Source: Nitrosomonadaceae bacterium (lineage in GTDB: Bacteria; Pseudomonadota; Gammaproteobacteria; Burkholderiales; Nitrosomonadaceae). Taken from it: a stretch of DNA of 64,000 bases. The translations under genes and the position numbers were made by a program. Location: NCBI GenBank assembly GCA_002721545.1, contig PBKR01000019.1, forward strand, positions 1 to 64,000, read 5' to 3'. Position 1 is the stretch's first letter, and each line of letters begins with the position of its first letter. This document shows positions 1-8,907 of this stretch, piece after piece. The notes under the pieces are model-generated. The model was not told the DNA's origin. It did not search any database and was given only the letters and a program-made list of their open reading frames with translations.

Positions 1-754
1 CCACTCCATTGAGCATCCAGAAGTTTATATACAAAGTAATATTTTGGGAACATTCAATATCCTTGAGGGTTGCCGTCACAATAAGGTGGAGCATCTTGTC
101 TACGCATCCAGCAGTTCTGTCTATGGACTCAACACCAAATACCCATTTTCTGTCCATGATAACGTAAGCCACCCGGTCTCATTATATGGAGCCACCAAGA
201 TATCCAATGAATTGATGGCTCATTCTTACTCTCACCTTTACGGACTTCCAACTACAGGTCTGAGGTTTTTTACGGTTTACGGTCCTTGGGGCCGTCCAGA
301 TATGGCCTTATTTCTATTTACCAAGGCAATTCTGTCTTCAAAGCCTATCGACGTATACAACCACGGAGAGATGGAAAGAGACTTCACATATATCGATGAT
401 ATTGTTGAGGGAGTATGTCGAATTATAAAAAAAGCACCTGGACCTGACCTCAAGTGGTTCGGAGATATCCCTAACCCTGCTTCTTCATCCGCTCCCTACA
501 GAATTTACAATATAGGGTCAAATGCTCCCGTTCAGTTATTGGATTACGTCCGTGAGATCGAAAAAAACTTGGGGATGGAAGCAAAACTAAATCTAATGCC
601 CATGCAAGATGGCGATCTTCGTAAATCACACGCAGATGTTGAGAGTTTGATCAGAGATTTTGATTACTCACCAAAATGGAATATTCAGGATGGAGTTAAA
701 AACTTTATCCATTGGTATATCGATTATTATAAAATCAATCAATCCACTAGCTAA
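1..754 (+). CDS. UDP-glucuronate 4-epimerase, 5' end outside window
   Basis: Extended short-chain dehydrogenase that interconverts UDP-glucuronate and UDP-galacturonate in the cytoplasm. The frame is open from base 2 with no stop, and the first visible codons already fit the family (HPEVYIQSNILGTFNI), so the true start lies before the window. About 250 residues are visible. They include the SSSSVYG serine segment, the catalytic YGATK (YxxxK) motif and the strongly family-specific block FFTVYGPWGRPDMA. The C-terminal substrate domain looks complete and ends at a TAA. It converges on the radical SAM gene on the other strand 48 bases later. Its product would feed uronic acid into the same glycan as the wecB/wecC and C5-epimerase genes. 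Family is secure; the direction and the exact hexuronate are inferred. Confidence 0.9.
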   Translation, partial: HSIEHPEVYIQSNILGTFNILEGCRHNKVEHLVYASSSSVYGLNTKYPFSVHDNVSHPVSLYGATKISNELMAHSYSHLYGLPTTGLRFFTVYGPWGRPDMALFLFTKAILSSKPIDVYNHGEMERDFTYIDDIVEGVCRIIKKAPGPDLKWFGDIPNPASSSAPYRIYNIGSNAPVQLLDYVREIEKNLGMEAKLNLMPMQDGDLRKSHADVESLIRDFDYSPKWNIQDGVKNFIHWYIDYYKINQSTS

Positions 755-802
755 CATAATTAATGCTATAAGGAAAGCTACGCCATCAAGAAAGATTTTG
801 TA

Positions 803-2251
803 TCATCTATACTTTGCCCTCAGCCGAAGTCTTTCTTCTTGCACTTCTTCATACCTTTCTTTAGGTAAAACAGTCTTTTTATAAGGCCATCCAGAGCCAC
901 CTCCTTTTCCCTTATAAAATAATAGCCCTGGATCAATATTATTCAGTATTTCAACACCGGGCAATTTCCCTAACATTAACATATCGTTAAATACGGTCCC
1001 TTGATATGGAGTCATTATAGTTGAGTCCACATTGTTAATCAGTGGCCTACCATTTAGATCAACGCCCTTAACAGGGTTATTAGCAATGAATTCAATCATC
1101 CGCGTTGTTTCAGAGAGATCATTCTCATCTTCCCAAGGGTATATCATTGTGAAGGCATCAACTGCAATGCCGGCACTATTTATCTTATCTACAGCTCTAT
1201 AGTGCTCATCTACAGATTGCTTTTGCCCATTTCTTTTATTTAACAAATCTAGTGACCTCTGGGAACCTGTCTCCATCCCCATCCCAATTCTTCTCCCGTT
1301 GGTCTCATAAAACGGGCTCAATAATTCCGAACCATACCTATCAATTAAATAGGCATGAGAAAAAGCCCTCCAAGCATCAAAACCATTATTCTTTACCGAC
1401 TGAGAAAGGGTTGCTACCTGTTTTGGATTCATAAGTCCAACATCATCAAATATCATAAGTCCCTTTTTAGGATTTAAAATATCATCGTGAACGGATGACA
1501 TTACACTTAAATCCTCATCAATCATCCGAACTGAAAACTTACGCAAATTTTCTTTTCCCGATTCACAAAAGTGACAGGTGAATGGACATCCAAGCGCCGT
1601 AATTGTATGAAACGCTGGAACCCCAGCCAAGTTGAACTGATACCTTTTCATCAATCCAGCCGGCCGAGTAGGAGCAGGTATATCCGATAATTTTTCATAC
1701 AAATGAGACATTACTATCGTTTCGTGCGCCCTGTTCTTACTCTTAGCATGACGAAGAGAAGCAATATCCAACATTGGTTTCCAACCGTCATTAGGAACTA
1801 TAAAGTCAAAGCTAAGTTCACTAGGCAGACTTTTTACCGAGTCCAGATAGTATCTTGCGTGCGATCCACCAATTACCGTTACTATATGTGGAAACAGACG
1901 CTTAAGCATCTCAACTAACCTATATGCATCTGGTGCCTGAGGGCTCATCACAGACATAGCAACAATATCGTATTCGGCAAACAGCTCAATATTAAAAGCA
2001 GCCTCACTCTCATCCCCATTTAATCGAACCAACAACATATTTAAATCGGAGAGTGAATCCACAAATTTCAAATCTGATTTCCTTTGATCTCTAACTTTAG
2101 GAGACTCAGACAGTATTAGCATGTCAGATTCGATCTCATGGTCCCGCAAATAAGACTGCAAATAGTGTGGACCTAGCTGCTGATAAACAAACTCATTATC
2201 CAAAAATCTATCTGGTGGTTTTACAAAAAGAACTTTATTTGACACCGTCAT
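803..2251 (-). CDS. B12-binding-type radical SAM protein
   Basis: 482 residues. The radical SAM core starts at the iron-sulfur motif CPFTCHFC (Cys 222, 226, 229). It is preceded at about residues 70-165 by a Rossmann-like half resembling the cobalamin-binding domain of this superfamily, with VIGGSH at 127-132. The GEGE loop that normally follows is replaced by VPNDG near residue 152, so cobalamin binding is not certain. Such proteins do methyl transfers, ring rearrangements and other radical chemistry; the substrate here cannot be told. It is the last gene of a minus-strand group behind a GT2 and a large membrane protein with gaps of 18 and 9 bases, which points to a glycan or lipid-linked sugar as target. 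Start ATG at 2251. Confidence 0.8.
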   Translation of the reverse strand: MTVSNKVLFVKPPDRFLDNEFVYQQLGPHYLQSYLRDHEIESDMLILSESPKVRDQRKSDLKFVDSLSDLNMLLVRLNGDESEAAFNIELFAEYDIVAMSVMSPQAPDAYRLVEMLKRLFPHIVTVIGGSHARYYLDSVKSLPSELSFDFIVPNDGWKPMLDIASLRHAKSKNRAHETIVMSHLYEKLSDIPAPTRPAGLMKRYQFNLAGVPAFHTITALGCPFTCHFCESGKENLRKFSVRMIDEDLSVMSSVHDDILNPKKGLMIFDDVGLMNPKQVATLSQSVKNNGFDAWRAFSHAYLIDRYGSELLSPFYETNGRRIGMGMETGSQRSLDLLNKRNGQKQSVDEHYRAVDKINSAGIAVDAFTMIYPWEDENDLSETTRMIEFIANNPVKGVDLNGRPLINNVDSTIMTPYQGTVFNDMLMLGKLPGVEILNNIDPGLLFYKGKGGGSGWPYKKTVLPKERYEEVQEERLRLRAKYR

Positions 2252-2269
2252 AATTCAATTACTTTTTTA

Positions 2270-2962
2270 TTATTTAAATATTTTAAATCTTATAATTGCG
2301 TAAATTATTGAAATTGCATGATGCGCTCTGATTTTTTTACCTTCACCATATTTACGGCCCCGGTAAGATATAGGAACCTCATAGATGTTATTAGCTTTTC
2401 TAGCTAATTTTGCTAGAAGCTCAGCTTGCTGCTCCCACCCATTTGTTATCAGGTTCTCAGGTGTTATGTATTCTCTTTTAAATACAACATAACAACTATA
2501 TATATCAGTGAATGTTAAATTGTTAATTATGTTAAATAATACCGTTATTATTTGATTTCCTATTCTATGCCAGAAGTATGCAACACGTGTGTATTGAGGG
2601 GCGGAAAATCGGCTACCAATCACAAGATCTGCTTCAAATAAAATAATAGGCTTTAATAGACTAGCATAATCATCCGGATTATATTCAACGTCTGCATCTT
2701 GGAAAAGAATGTAATCTCCAGAAGAGTTTTTTAGCCCCTCTCTAACAGCGCCACCTTTCCCGCTATTTTGATTTTGTCTGATGTATTTTGTATAAAGGTC
2801 AGGGTGCTCCTCTAATAATCGAGGAGTGTTGTCGAATGAGCCATCATCTACCACTATAACCTCAAGCTCAACACCATCTATAGACTGCCTACTAATAGAT
2901 TCTAGAACTTGGATTATAGTTCTCTCCTCGTTATATACAGGGACAATTACTGAAACTTTCAT
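2270..2962 (-). CDS. Family 2 glycosyltransferase, DPM1/GtrB-like
   Basis: 230-residue GT-A enzyme. The N-terminus SVIVPVYNEE is the standard family 2 opening, with VVDDGS at 37-42 and the metal-binding FQDADVEY at about 87-94. RKYGEGKKI near the C-terminus is typical of the polyprenyl-phosphate sugar transferase branch. It likely makes a polyprenyl-phospho-sugar or adds one sugar to a lipid carrier at the inner face of the membrane. No C-terminal membrane pair is visible, unlike GtrB. It lies 9 bases after the large membrane protein, which could be a GT-C enzyme using its product; that pairing is an inference from position. The donor sugar is unknown. Confidence 0.85.
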   Translation of the reverse strand: MKVSVIVPVYNEERTIIQVLESISRQSIDGVELEVIVVDDGSFDNTPRLLEEHPDLYTKYIRQNQNSGKGGAVREGLKNSSGDYILFQDADVEYNPDDYASLLKPIILFEADLVIGSRFSAPQYTRVAYFWHRIGNQIITVLFNIINNLTFTDIYSCYVVFKREYITPENLITNGWEQQAELLAKLARKANNIYEVPISYRGRKYGEGKKIRAHHAISIIYAIIRFKIFK

Positions 2963-2971
2963 CTATTTACC

Positions 2972-5128
2972 TTAATCTTTTCTTTTATAAACATAGTAGT
3001 ACCGGTCTAAGTAGACGAGTGTATAGTTGTCGAGATTATTATAAAAATCTATTGCATTATTAAAATGAATCGAGCTTTCTACTTTAGATGAATACGGCGA
3101 GTTTAAAGTAGGTATTACAATATAATCGACCCGGTTTAATTCGATAAGATCTATCAGTCTCCCACCTTTGTCTTTCCATCGCAAAAACTGATTATTAAGA
3201 CTTTTAGCGTTTAAAAACTCCGAAAGATCCTTCCATTTCTTATAACCTTCTACAAAATGCGATACGTCATTGGGGTAAAAAAGAAGATGTTCTAAATCTT
3301 TTCTGCCTAGAGCAATGGACAAGGACCAATAATAATCGCTACGATATTGAAACGTAGCAGCATTAATAAACGCATAAACATCAACAGCGGTCTTAATGTT
3401 AGTAAGGACACTAATTCCTTCGGTTTTATCGGATATAGGTTTAAGGTAGCGGAGATATTCCGTGCTCTCTAAAAACTCATATCCAGCATTCTTCCTGTGT
3501 CTTAAGTCCTTAGAGAAACGGTTATCTGTTCCAAATGCAATAGATATTATGACAATTAAGGAGCAATATAACCAAATACTCTTTTTGGAGGAGTCTTCAT
3601 TATTTACAGTGCGTTTCGACACATAAAGGTTTACAAGAAAAGCGATAAAAATAAAAAATAAGAACCAGTGATCGATCCGCAGACTAATCATCCGTAGCTT
3701 ATTGTCTACAAGGAAGTTGTGTGCCATCGGCGACTTGAATATTACTAATGCAGAGATATTACTTAATAGGAACTGGGTAGAAATATTCCTTTCCTTAATA
3801 ACTAGTTTAATCAGTAACGGAAAACTTAATATTAGTGTGGTGACATATAATATTCCAGATCTATCAATAAACTTTTTTGCCCATTCAATGGTATTCAACT
3901 TATATCTTGGGTCGTCAAAATCAGGATAGCGATCAACCCAGGTTAAACGAAAATTCAAGCCTTCGCGCCAATAGTCTGTTAAGGAAAAAAGTGCTAGCAA
4001 AACAATTGCACTCGGTATAGCAACATAAGCATTATGCTTTAAAAATTGTATAATTCTATAAAAGAGGTCTTTTTTACTAAAACCTGATTTTAAGAATACG
4101 ATAATACTGAACAAAAGAAAATTAAGTGACGCCCAATAAAAATCCATGCTAGATATTGTAAATATACAAAGCAGTATTAACCCTGCAGCAAAAAACTTCC
4201 AGGTTTCTCGTGTCCTAATAGCATCTAAGCTTGTAATATAAAATGCCAACAAGAAAATAAAAGATACTCCTCGAGGGTAGGCTATTTGTGAAAAAAATAT
4301 ACCGGAAGCCTTAAGGTTGGTTGATCCCGCGTAAAATCCCAGGACAAAAACTATAAATATGTAGCATAGTAATGAGATATGGGCGAAACGAACTCCATAC
4401 AGTCTATTTCCAAGGCAATAAGCTGCGACAATGGATAATAAGATAAAGAATTTGCTAAAAATAAACCATCCGTATCGTTGATCTACATAAGAATGTTGAT
4501 CTACATAAAAATACTTTAAGGGAAGAGCAAGAAAACTGAAATATGGCTTATAATCATGGTGAAATATACTTTTAGATTCTGATGATAGCTCTCCATTATC
4601 ATCGATAGTCCATTGAGTGGAATGTACTGTTTGCACTTGTTCGGACTGAAGTGATGAGGCAATCCTATTATTATACTGAGATGCGTCTGACCTAAAATTA
4701 ATATAAGTAAACGAAATAGCAACTGCGACGGCTAATATTATTACAAAGACCTCATTAATGTTTGGTCGATCCCATTCAAGTAAAAGTCCTCTATTAATTC
4801 TTAAGAGAAATATTGCAGCAATAAAAAAATACAGGAGGAAATTAAGCGTAAGAAAGAATTCCCAATCTATATTAAAAAAGAGTGTGGGTAATGCGACAAT
4901 TAGGTAAACAAAATATGAAAAGACGAAGCTGTATAAAATTATCTCTGTAAGGGGTCGCTTAGAAAGTCCAAATGAAATGCCTAGCACAAAACCAGGAATG
5001 AACATTTGGAAAAATGTTAAATATGTGAATGCAATATAACTATATGACCCACTTATGCTCAAAATAAAATCTACAAACCATATTAAATATAGAAGTAGAA
5101 TCAGATATTTAGCATGTGTCGTAGTCAA
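2972..5128 (-). CDS. Large polytopic membrane protein, possible GT-C glycosyltransferase
   Basis: 718 residues, not recognised with certainty. The first roughly 520 residues hold about a dozen or more hydrophobic stretches (for example 8-26, 62-84, 92-110), separated by a long loop around residues 135-220. The last 200 residues are soluble and end in LDRYYYVYKRKD, a terminal pattern often seen in GT-C membrane glycosyltransferases of bacterial glycan islands. The start is TTG at 5128 with AGGG nine bases upstream; no better ATG exists. The linked GT2 gene fits the known pattern of a polyprenyl-phosphate-sugar synthase plus a GT-C enzyme that uses that donor on the periplasmic side. Alternatives are a flippase or a polymerase. 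Function is an inference. Confidence 0.55.
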   Translation of the reverse strand: MTTTHAKYLILLLYLIWFVDFILSISGSYSYIAFTYLTFFQMFIPGFVLGISFGLSKRPLTEIILYSFVFSYFVYLIVALPTLFFNIDWEFFLTLNFLLYFFIAAIFLLRINRGLLLEWDRPNINEVFVIILAVAVAISFTYINFRSDASQYNNRIASSLQSEQVQTVHSTQWTIDDNGELSSESKSIFHHDYKPYFSFLALPLKYFYVDQHSYVDQRYGWFIFSKFFILLSIVAAYCLGNRLYGVRFAHISLLCYIFIVFVLGFYAGSTNLKASGIFFSQIAYPRGVSFIFLLAFYITSLDAIRTRETWKFFAAGLILLCIFTISSMDFYWASLNFLLFSIIVFLKSGFSKKDLFYRIIQFLKHNAYVAIPSAIVLLALFSLTDYWREGLNFRLTWVDRYPDFDDPRYKLNTIEWAKKFIDRSGILYVTTLILSFPLLIKLVIKERNISTQFLLSNISALVIFKSPMAHNFLVDNKLRMISLRIDHWFLFFIFIAFLVNLYVSKRTVNNEDSSKKSIWLYCSLIVIISIAFGTDNRFSKDLRHRKNAGYEFLESTEYLRYLKPISDKTEGISVLTNIKTAVDVYAFINAATFQYRSDYYWSLSIALGRKDLEHLLFYPNDVSHFVEGYKKWKDLSEFLNAKSLNNQFLRWKDKGGRLIDLIELNRVDYIVIPTLNSPYSSKVESSIHFNNAIDFYNNLDNYTLVYLDRYYYVYKRKD

Positions 5129-5488
5129 AATCTTTAACCCTAGAATCAGCTAATAAGTGAAAAGAGATTAATAATCGATTAATATCGAGCATTGTATGCC
5201 TATAATGCATTTATTTGTTGATTATTAAATCTTTTCACAATGAAAGCAAAGATTTCCTTAATGATAGTTGTTGATATAAAACATAGCACCTTATATCAAA
5301 ATAGTTCATTCGGTATATCTTGAATCCTCGCGCCTCAGGCGAATGGTTTCATTCACAGATGGTTCCGCAAACTTCCCATCAAGAGCGCAGTTATAATTTA
5401 GGATTTTTACCGATTAACTGCCATTTAAATTTTACCGGCGAAATATTCCCAAGTAATGCAATAAGCCACCCTTCTTTTAATTGATACT
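5129..5488. other. Intergenic region between diverging genes
   Basis: 360 bases of AT-rich sequence that must hold the promoters for the minus-strand membrane protein group and the plus-strand C5-epimerase operon, but no convincing -35/-10 pair was found for either. A perfect GC-rich inverted repeat CGCCT-C-AGGCG lies at 5331-5341. The right third carries a possible gene remnant, listed separately. Confidence 0.4.
5391..5486 (-). pseudogene. Possible C-terminal remnant of an unknown gene
   Basis: Reading the minus strand from about 5486 to the TAA at 5391-5393 gives about 30 open codons ending in KWQLIGKNPKL. The composition looks protein-like rather than random, with no start codon in reach. 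It would be the tail of a minus-strand gene whose front was lost when the present plus-strand C5-epimerase gene arrived. No family is recognised, and chance is a real alternative at this length. Confidence 0.2.
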
Positions 5489-6466
5489 ATGAAAAAAAGA
5501 CTAAATTATTTAAGGAGAATATTATTTGCGTATGTGTTCAAAAGAAACAAAAGTAATATTGCTTTTTGGCATTCTGGTTTCAGCAGACAAAAAAAAGAAA
5601 TAGGGAATTTAAAAAATTATTATCTAGATTACAGAAAAAAGACCACTTATAAAGGCCCCTTTGATAGCAATAATGTACTAATGCTGAATTATGGCGGGAA
5701 CATCGGAAAAAAATATAATCCAGATGCCGTTGCACAATACGCATTAGGTTGTTACGAGATTTATCTGGATACTAAAAACAATGCATACCGTGAAAAGTTT
5801 TTAGATCAAGCGGTATGGTTCAAAAACAATTTAACAATGCTTGATGAAAAAGTTGGGGTCTGGTATTACAAGTTTGATTTTAATTACTTTGTTACATTAA
5901 AAAACCCATGGTACACATCGCTAGGTCAGGGGCATGGAATATCCGTTCTTCTTCGTGCGTGGGAGTTGACAGGTGAAGAATTATACCTTGAATTGGCTCA
6001 TAAAGCGTATGTGTCATACGAGCGTTTGATTGGTGAGTTGGGTGGAGTGGGGTTCGTTGATGATGAAAAAAATTTATGGTTTGAAGAATACCCATTAAAA
6101 GATCCTACACATATACTGAATGGCTTTGTTTGGTCATTATGGGGCTTGTATGATTATTGGCTTGCAACAAAAAAGAATGAGGCAATGATATTATTCGAAA
6201 AGGGAATAGATACTTTAGAAAAGAATATACATAAATATGATAATGGTATTTGGACAAAATATGATTTGGCTCCTACCAAGTTACCTAGTATTGCAGGAGC
6301 TTATTATCATGATTTACATATAGAGCAACTTCTTGTCCTTTATAAGTTAACCGGAAGGAAGATATTTAAAAGATATTCTTTAAAATGGATTTCTTATCGT
6401 AGCAAGTTTTTAAACCGTTTTACTGCAACCCTTTGGAAGGTTGCGTTTAAGTTAATGTACTACTAA
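5489..6466 (+). CDS. D-glucuronyl C5-epimerase-like protein
   Basis: 325 residues resembling the C-terminal catalytic domain of heparan/heparosan-type glucuronyl C5-epimerases (PF06662 family), an (alpha/alpha) barrel that inverts C5 of a uronic acid inside a polymer. Supporting motifs: NYGGNIGKKYNPDA at 67-80, WYTSLGQGHGIS at 141-152, WFEEYP at 197-202, GIWTKYDLA at 253-261 and YYHDLHIEQL at 272-281. There is no clear signal peptide, although the first 16 residues are basic and hydrophobic. It opens the operon that continues with wecB and wecC, whose products make UDP-ManNAcA, and a UDP-glucuronate 4-epimerase lies 5 kb upstream. A uronic-acid-bearing glycan is therefore a sensible substrate, but whether it acts on a polymer or a lipid-linked unit is open. 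Confidence 0.75.
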   Translation: MKKRLNYLRRILFAYVFKRNKSNIAFWHSGFSRQKKEIGNLKNYYLDYRKKTTYKGPFDSNNVLMLNYGGNIGKKYNPDAVAQYALGCYEIYLDTKNNAYREKFLDQAVWFKNNLTMLDEKVGVWYYKFDFNYFVTLKNPWYTSLGQGHGISVLLRAWELTGEELYLELAHKAYVSYERLIGELGGVGFVDDEKNLWFEEYPLKDPTHILNGFVWSLWGLYDYWLATKKNEAMILFEKGIDTLEKNIHKYDNGIWTKYDLAPTKLPSIAGAYYHDLHIEQLLVLYKLTGRKIFKRYSLKWISYRSKFLNRFTATLWKVAFKLMYY

Positions 6467-6526
6467 AACATTTATAACTAGGGAGTGTTTTAAATTGTTG
6501 GTGGAAATTTTACAGGAGTCGAATCT

Positions 6527-7657
6527 GTGAAAAAGGTGCTTATTGTCTTTGGTACTCGCCCAGAGGCTATTAAAATGTCTCCGGTGATTAAGGAGTTCAA
6601 TGAGGCTTTTACAGTTAAGGTCTGCGTAACAGCTCAACATAGGGAAATGCTAGATCAGGTATTAAATATTTTTGATATTAGCCCACATCGCGATCTCAAT
6701 ATAATGAAGCCGGGGCAAGATCTTTTTGATTTGACTGGCAATGTCTTAATGGGTATGAAGCGAGTTCTGGTTGAGGAAAACCCGAATATAGTTCTGGTTC
6801 ACGGTGATACAACCACCTCTTTTACTGCATCTCTAGCGGCATTTTATCGGAATATACCTGTGGGGCATGTGGAGGCAGGGTTACGCACACATAATATAAA
6901 CTCCCCCTTTCCTGAAGAATTCAACCGCAACTCTATCTCACGCATTGCAAGATACCATTTTGCCCCTACAGAAAGAGCAAAGCAAAATTTATTGGATGAG
7001 AAGGTTAAGGCAAAACAAATAACTGTGACAGGTAATACAGTGATTGATGCCTTGCTGTCGGTTATCGATATTGCAAAGAAAACGACTTTCCCTGAATCTA
7101 TATTATCTGCTATCCCCTTCTTAAAGAATGATGTGAAACCACTACCAAAAATAATTTTAGTCACAGGACATCGTAGGGAAAATTTTGGTAAGGGTTTTAA
7201 AGAAATATGTTATGCACTAAAAGACTTGGCATTACTTCGACCTAATTTACAAATAATTTACCCCGTCCATTTAAACCCAAATGTGCTAGATCCAGTCAGC
7301 CAAATTTTATCTGGAGTGAAAAATATTCATCTCATTAAGCCTTTGGGATATCTCCATTTCATAAAATTGATGACCCTATCATATATAATCCTAACCGATA
7401 GTGGTGGGATTCAAGAGGAAGCTCCAAGTCTTGGAAAACCAGTATTAGTTATGCGGGATACAACAGAAAGACCCGAAGCGGTAGATGCTGGGACCGTAAA
7501 ACTGGTTGGAACTAATCAACAAAAGATAGTAGATGAGGTTAACTTTTTAATTGAAAATTCTCAGGCCTATATAAAAATGGCGGGAGCACATAATCCTTAT
7601 GGTGATGGTAATGCAAGCAAACGTATCCGGAAGGTGTTAGAGGAGGCTGAATTGTGA
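6527..7657 (+). CDS. wecB: UDP-N-acetylglucosamine 2-epimerase (non-hydrolysing)
   Basis: 376 residues, normal length for WecB. Converts UDP-GlcNAc to UDP-ManNAc in the cytoplasm. Motifs: GTRPEAIKM at 9-17, HGDTT at 92-96, GHVEAGLRT at 113-121, PFPEEFNR at 127-134 and the UDP-binding TDSGGIQEEAPSLGKP segment near residue 290. The GTG start at 6527 is favoured by AGGAG nine bases upstream. The stop overlaps the GTG start of wecC (GTGA), so the two are translationally coupled and together give UDP-ManNAcA. It lies 60 bases behind the C5-epimerase-like gene. The family is certain, and the non-hydrolysing type is supported by the wecC partner. Confidence 0.95.
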   Translation: MKKVLIVFGTRPEAIKMSPVIKEFNEAFTVKVCVTAQHREMLDQVLNIFDISPHRDLNIMKPGQDLFDLTGNVLMGMKRVLVEENPNIVLVHGDTTTSFTASLAAFYRNIPVGHVEAGLRTHNINSPFPEEFNRNSISRIARYHFAPTERAKQNLLDEKVKAKQITVTGNTVIDALLSVIDIAKKTTFPESILSAIPFLKNDVKPLPKIILVTGHRRENFGKGFKEICYALKDLALLRPNLQIIYPVHLNPNVLDPVSQILSGVKNIHLIKPLGYLHFIKLMTLSYIILTDSGGIQEEAPSLGKPVLVMRDTTERPEAVDAGTVKLVGTNQQKIVDEVNFLIENSQAYIKMAGAHNPYGDGNASKRIRKVLEEAEL

Positions 7658-8907
7658 AGGTCGTTGTTTTGGGACTAGGTTATATTGGGCTTCCGACAGC
7701 CGCAATATTAGCATCAAAAAAATTTGACGTTCTTGGTGTTGATGTAAATGAGACTGTGGTTGAAATCGTTAAGAAAGGAAAGGTTCATGTTGCAGAACCT
7801 GACTTGGAAGGTTTAGTTTACAATGCGGTACATTCTGGATATTTGCGTGCGAAAACAGTCCCAGAAAAGGCAGATGTGTATATTTTGGCTGTACCTACCC
7901 CATTTAAGAAAAACCATGAGCCTGATTTACGCTTCATTGAGTCAGCTGTGGATTCCATTGCACCTTATTTAGATAAAGAAAATATAGTAATTCTCGAATC
8001 TACTTCACCTGTAGGAACCACGGAGCAAATTACTCAAAAGTTGCAGAAGAAACGGCCAGATTTAAAGTTCCCGATATATAAAAAAGATAACGAGTCGGAT
8101 ATTTATATTTCACATTGCCCTGAGCGGGTTTTGCCAGGCAATATCTTGCCTGAACTTATTCAAAATAAACGTATTATTGGGGGGATGACTAGGCAGTCTG
8201 CAATTAAAACCTCCAAATTCTATCAAAAATTTGTGACAGGGAAGTGCTTAACAACAGATGCCAGAACAGCTGAGCTATGCAAGCTTGTTGAAAATTCTGC
8301 GCGGGATGTAAATATTGCATTTGCAAATGAAATTTCTATTATTTGCGACAAACTGGATATCAATGTTTGGGATTTAATCTCTCTTGCCAACCAACATCCC
8401 CGGGTCAACATTTTACAACCAGGCCCAGGTGTCGGAGGGCACTGCATTGCGGTTGACCCCTGGTTTATTGTTAATGCTGCCCCAGATGAAGCAAATTTGA
8501 TTCGTGCTGCTCGCCTTATCAACAATTCTAAGCCGGATTTTGTATTAGAAAAAATTAAACAATCAGTAAAAAATACTGGCAAAAAAATATCTAAAATAAG
8601 TATTGCTTGTCTCGGATTAACTTTTAAACCAGATGTTGCTGACCTAAGAGAAAGTCCGGCTTTGGAAATTGCAAAAAAGATTTCTGAAATGGGTTTTAAA
8701 AATCAGTACCTAGTAGACCCAAACATAAAGATAATGCCAGAATACTTCTTGAAAAAAACATCTTCTCTTGTGGATATAGATTATGCTCTTAAAACTGCTG
8801 AAGTAATTTTATTACTTGTGCATCACAAAGAATTTAAGAAAGTAAATTTAGAACTTATTTCGAACAAACAGGTTATTGACACAAGAGGTATTTGGTCTAA
8901 CAAATGA
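7654..8907 (+). CDS. wecC: UDP-N-acetyl-D-mannosamine dehydrogenase
   Basis: 417-residue UDP-sugar dehydrogenase that oxidises C6 of UDP-ManNAc twice with NAD to give UDP-ManNAcA. N-terminal Rossmann motif GLGYIGLPTA at 7-16, ESTSPVGTTE at 115-124, the helix with Lys 210 in CKLVENSARD, and the catalytic cysteine at 264 in GVGGHCIAVDPWF. The dimerisation and C-terminal UDP-binding domains are complete, with GLTFKPDVADLRESPA. The GTG start overlaps the wecB stop by 4 bases, and the gene's own stop overlaps the next start (ATGA at 8904). A UDP-glucose dehydrogenase is less likely because of the wecB partner and the GHCIAVDPWF form of the active site. Confidence 0.94.
   Translation: MKVVVLGLGYIGLPTAAILASKKFDVLGVDVNETVVEIVKKGKVHVAEPDLEGLVYNAVHSGYLRAKTVPEKADVYILAVPTPFKKNHEPDLRFIESAVDSIAPYLDKENIVILESTSPVGTTEQITQKLQKKRPDLKFPIYKKDNESDIYISHCPERVLPGNILPELIQNKRIIGGMTRQSAIKTSKFYQKFVTGKCLTTDARTAELCKLVENSARDVNIAFANEISIICDKLDINVWDLISLANQHPRVNILQPGPGVGGHCIAVDPWFIVNAAPDEANLIRAARLINNSKPDFVLEKIKQSVKNTGKKISKISIACLGLTFKPDVADLRESPALEIAKKISEMGFKNQYLVDPNIKIMPEYFLKKTSSLVDIDYALKTAEVILLLVHHKEFKKVNLELISNKQVIDTRGIWSNK

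Noticed and set aside
5331-5341. CGCCT-C-AGGCG inverted repeat as an operator
   Set aside because: Single copy, not placed against a recognised promoter; too short for a claim.
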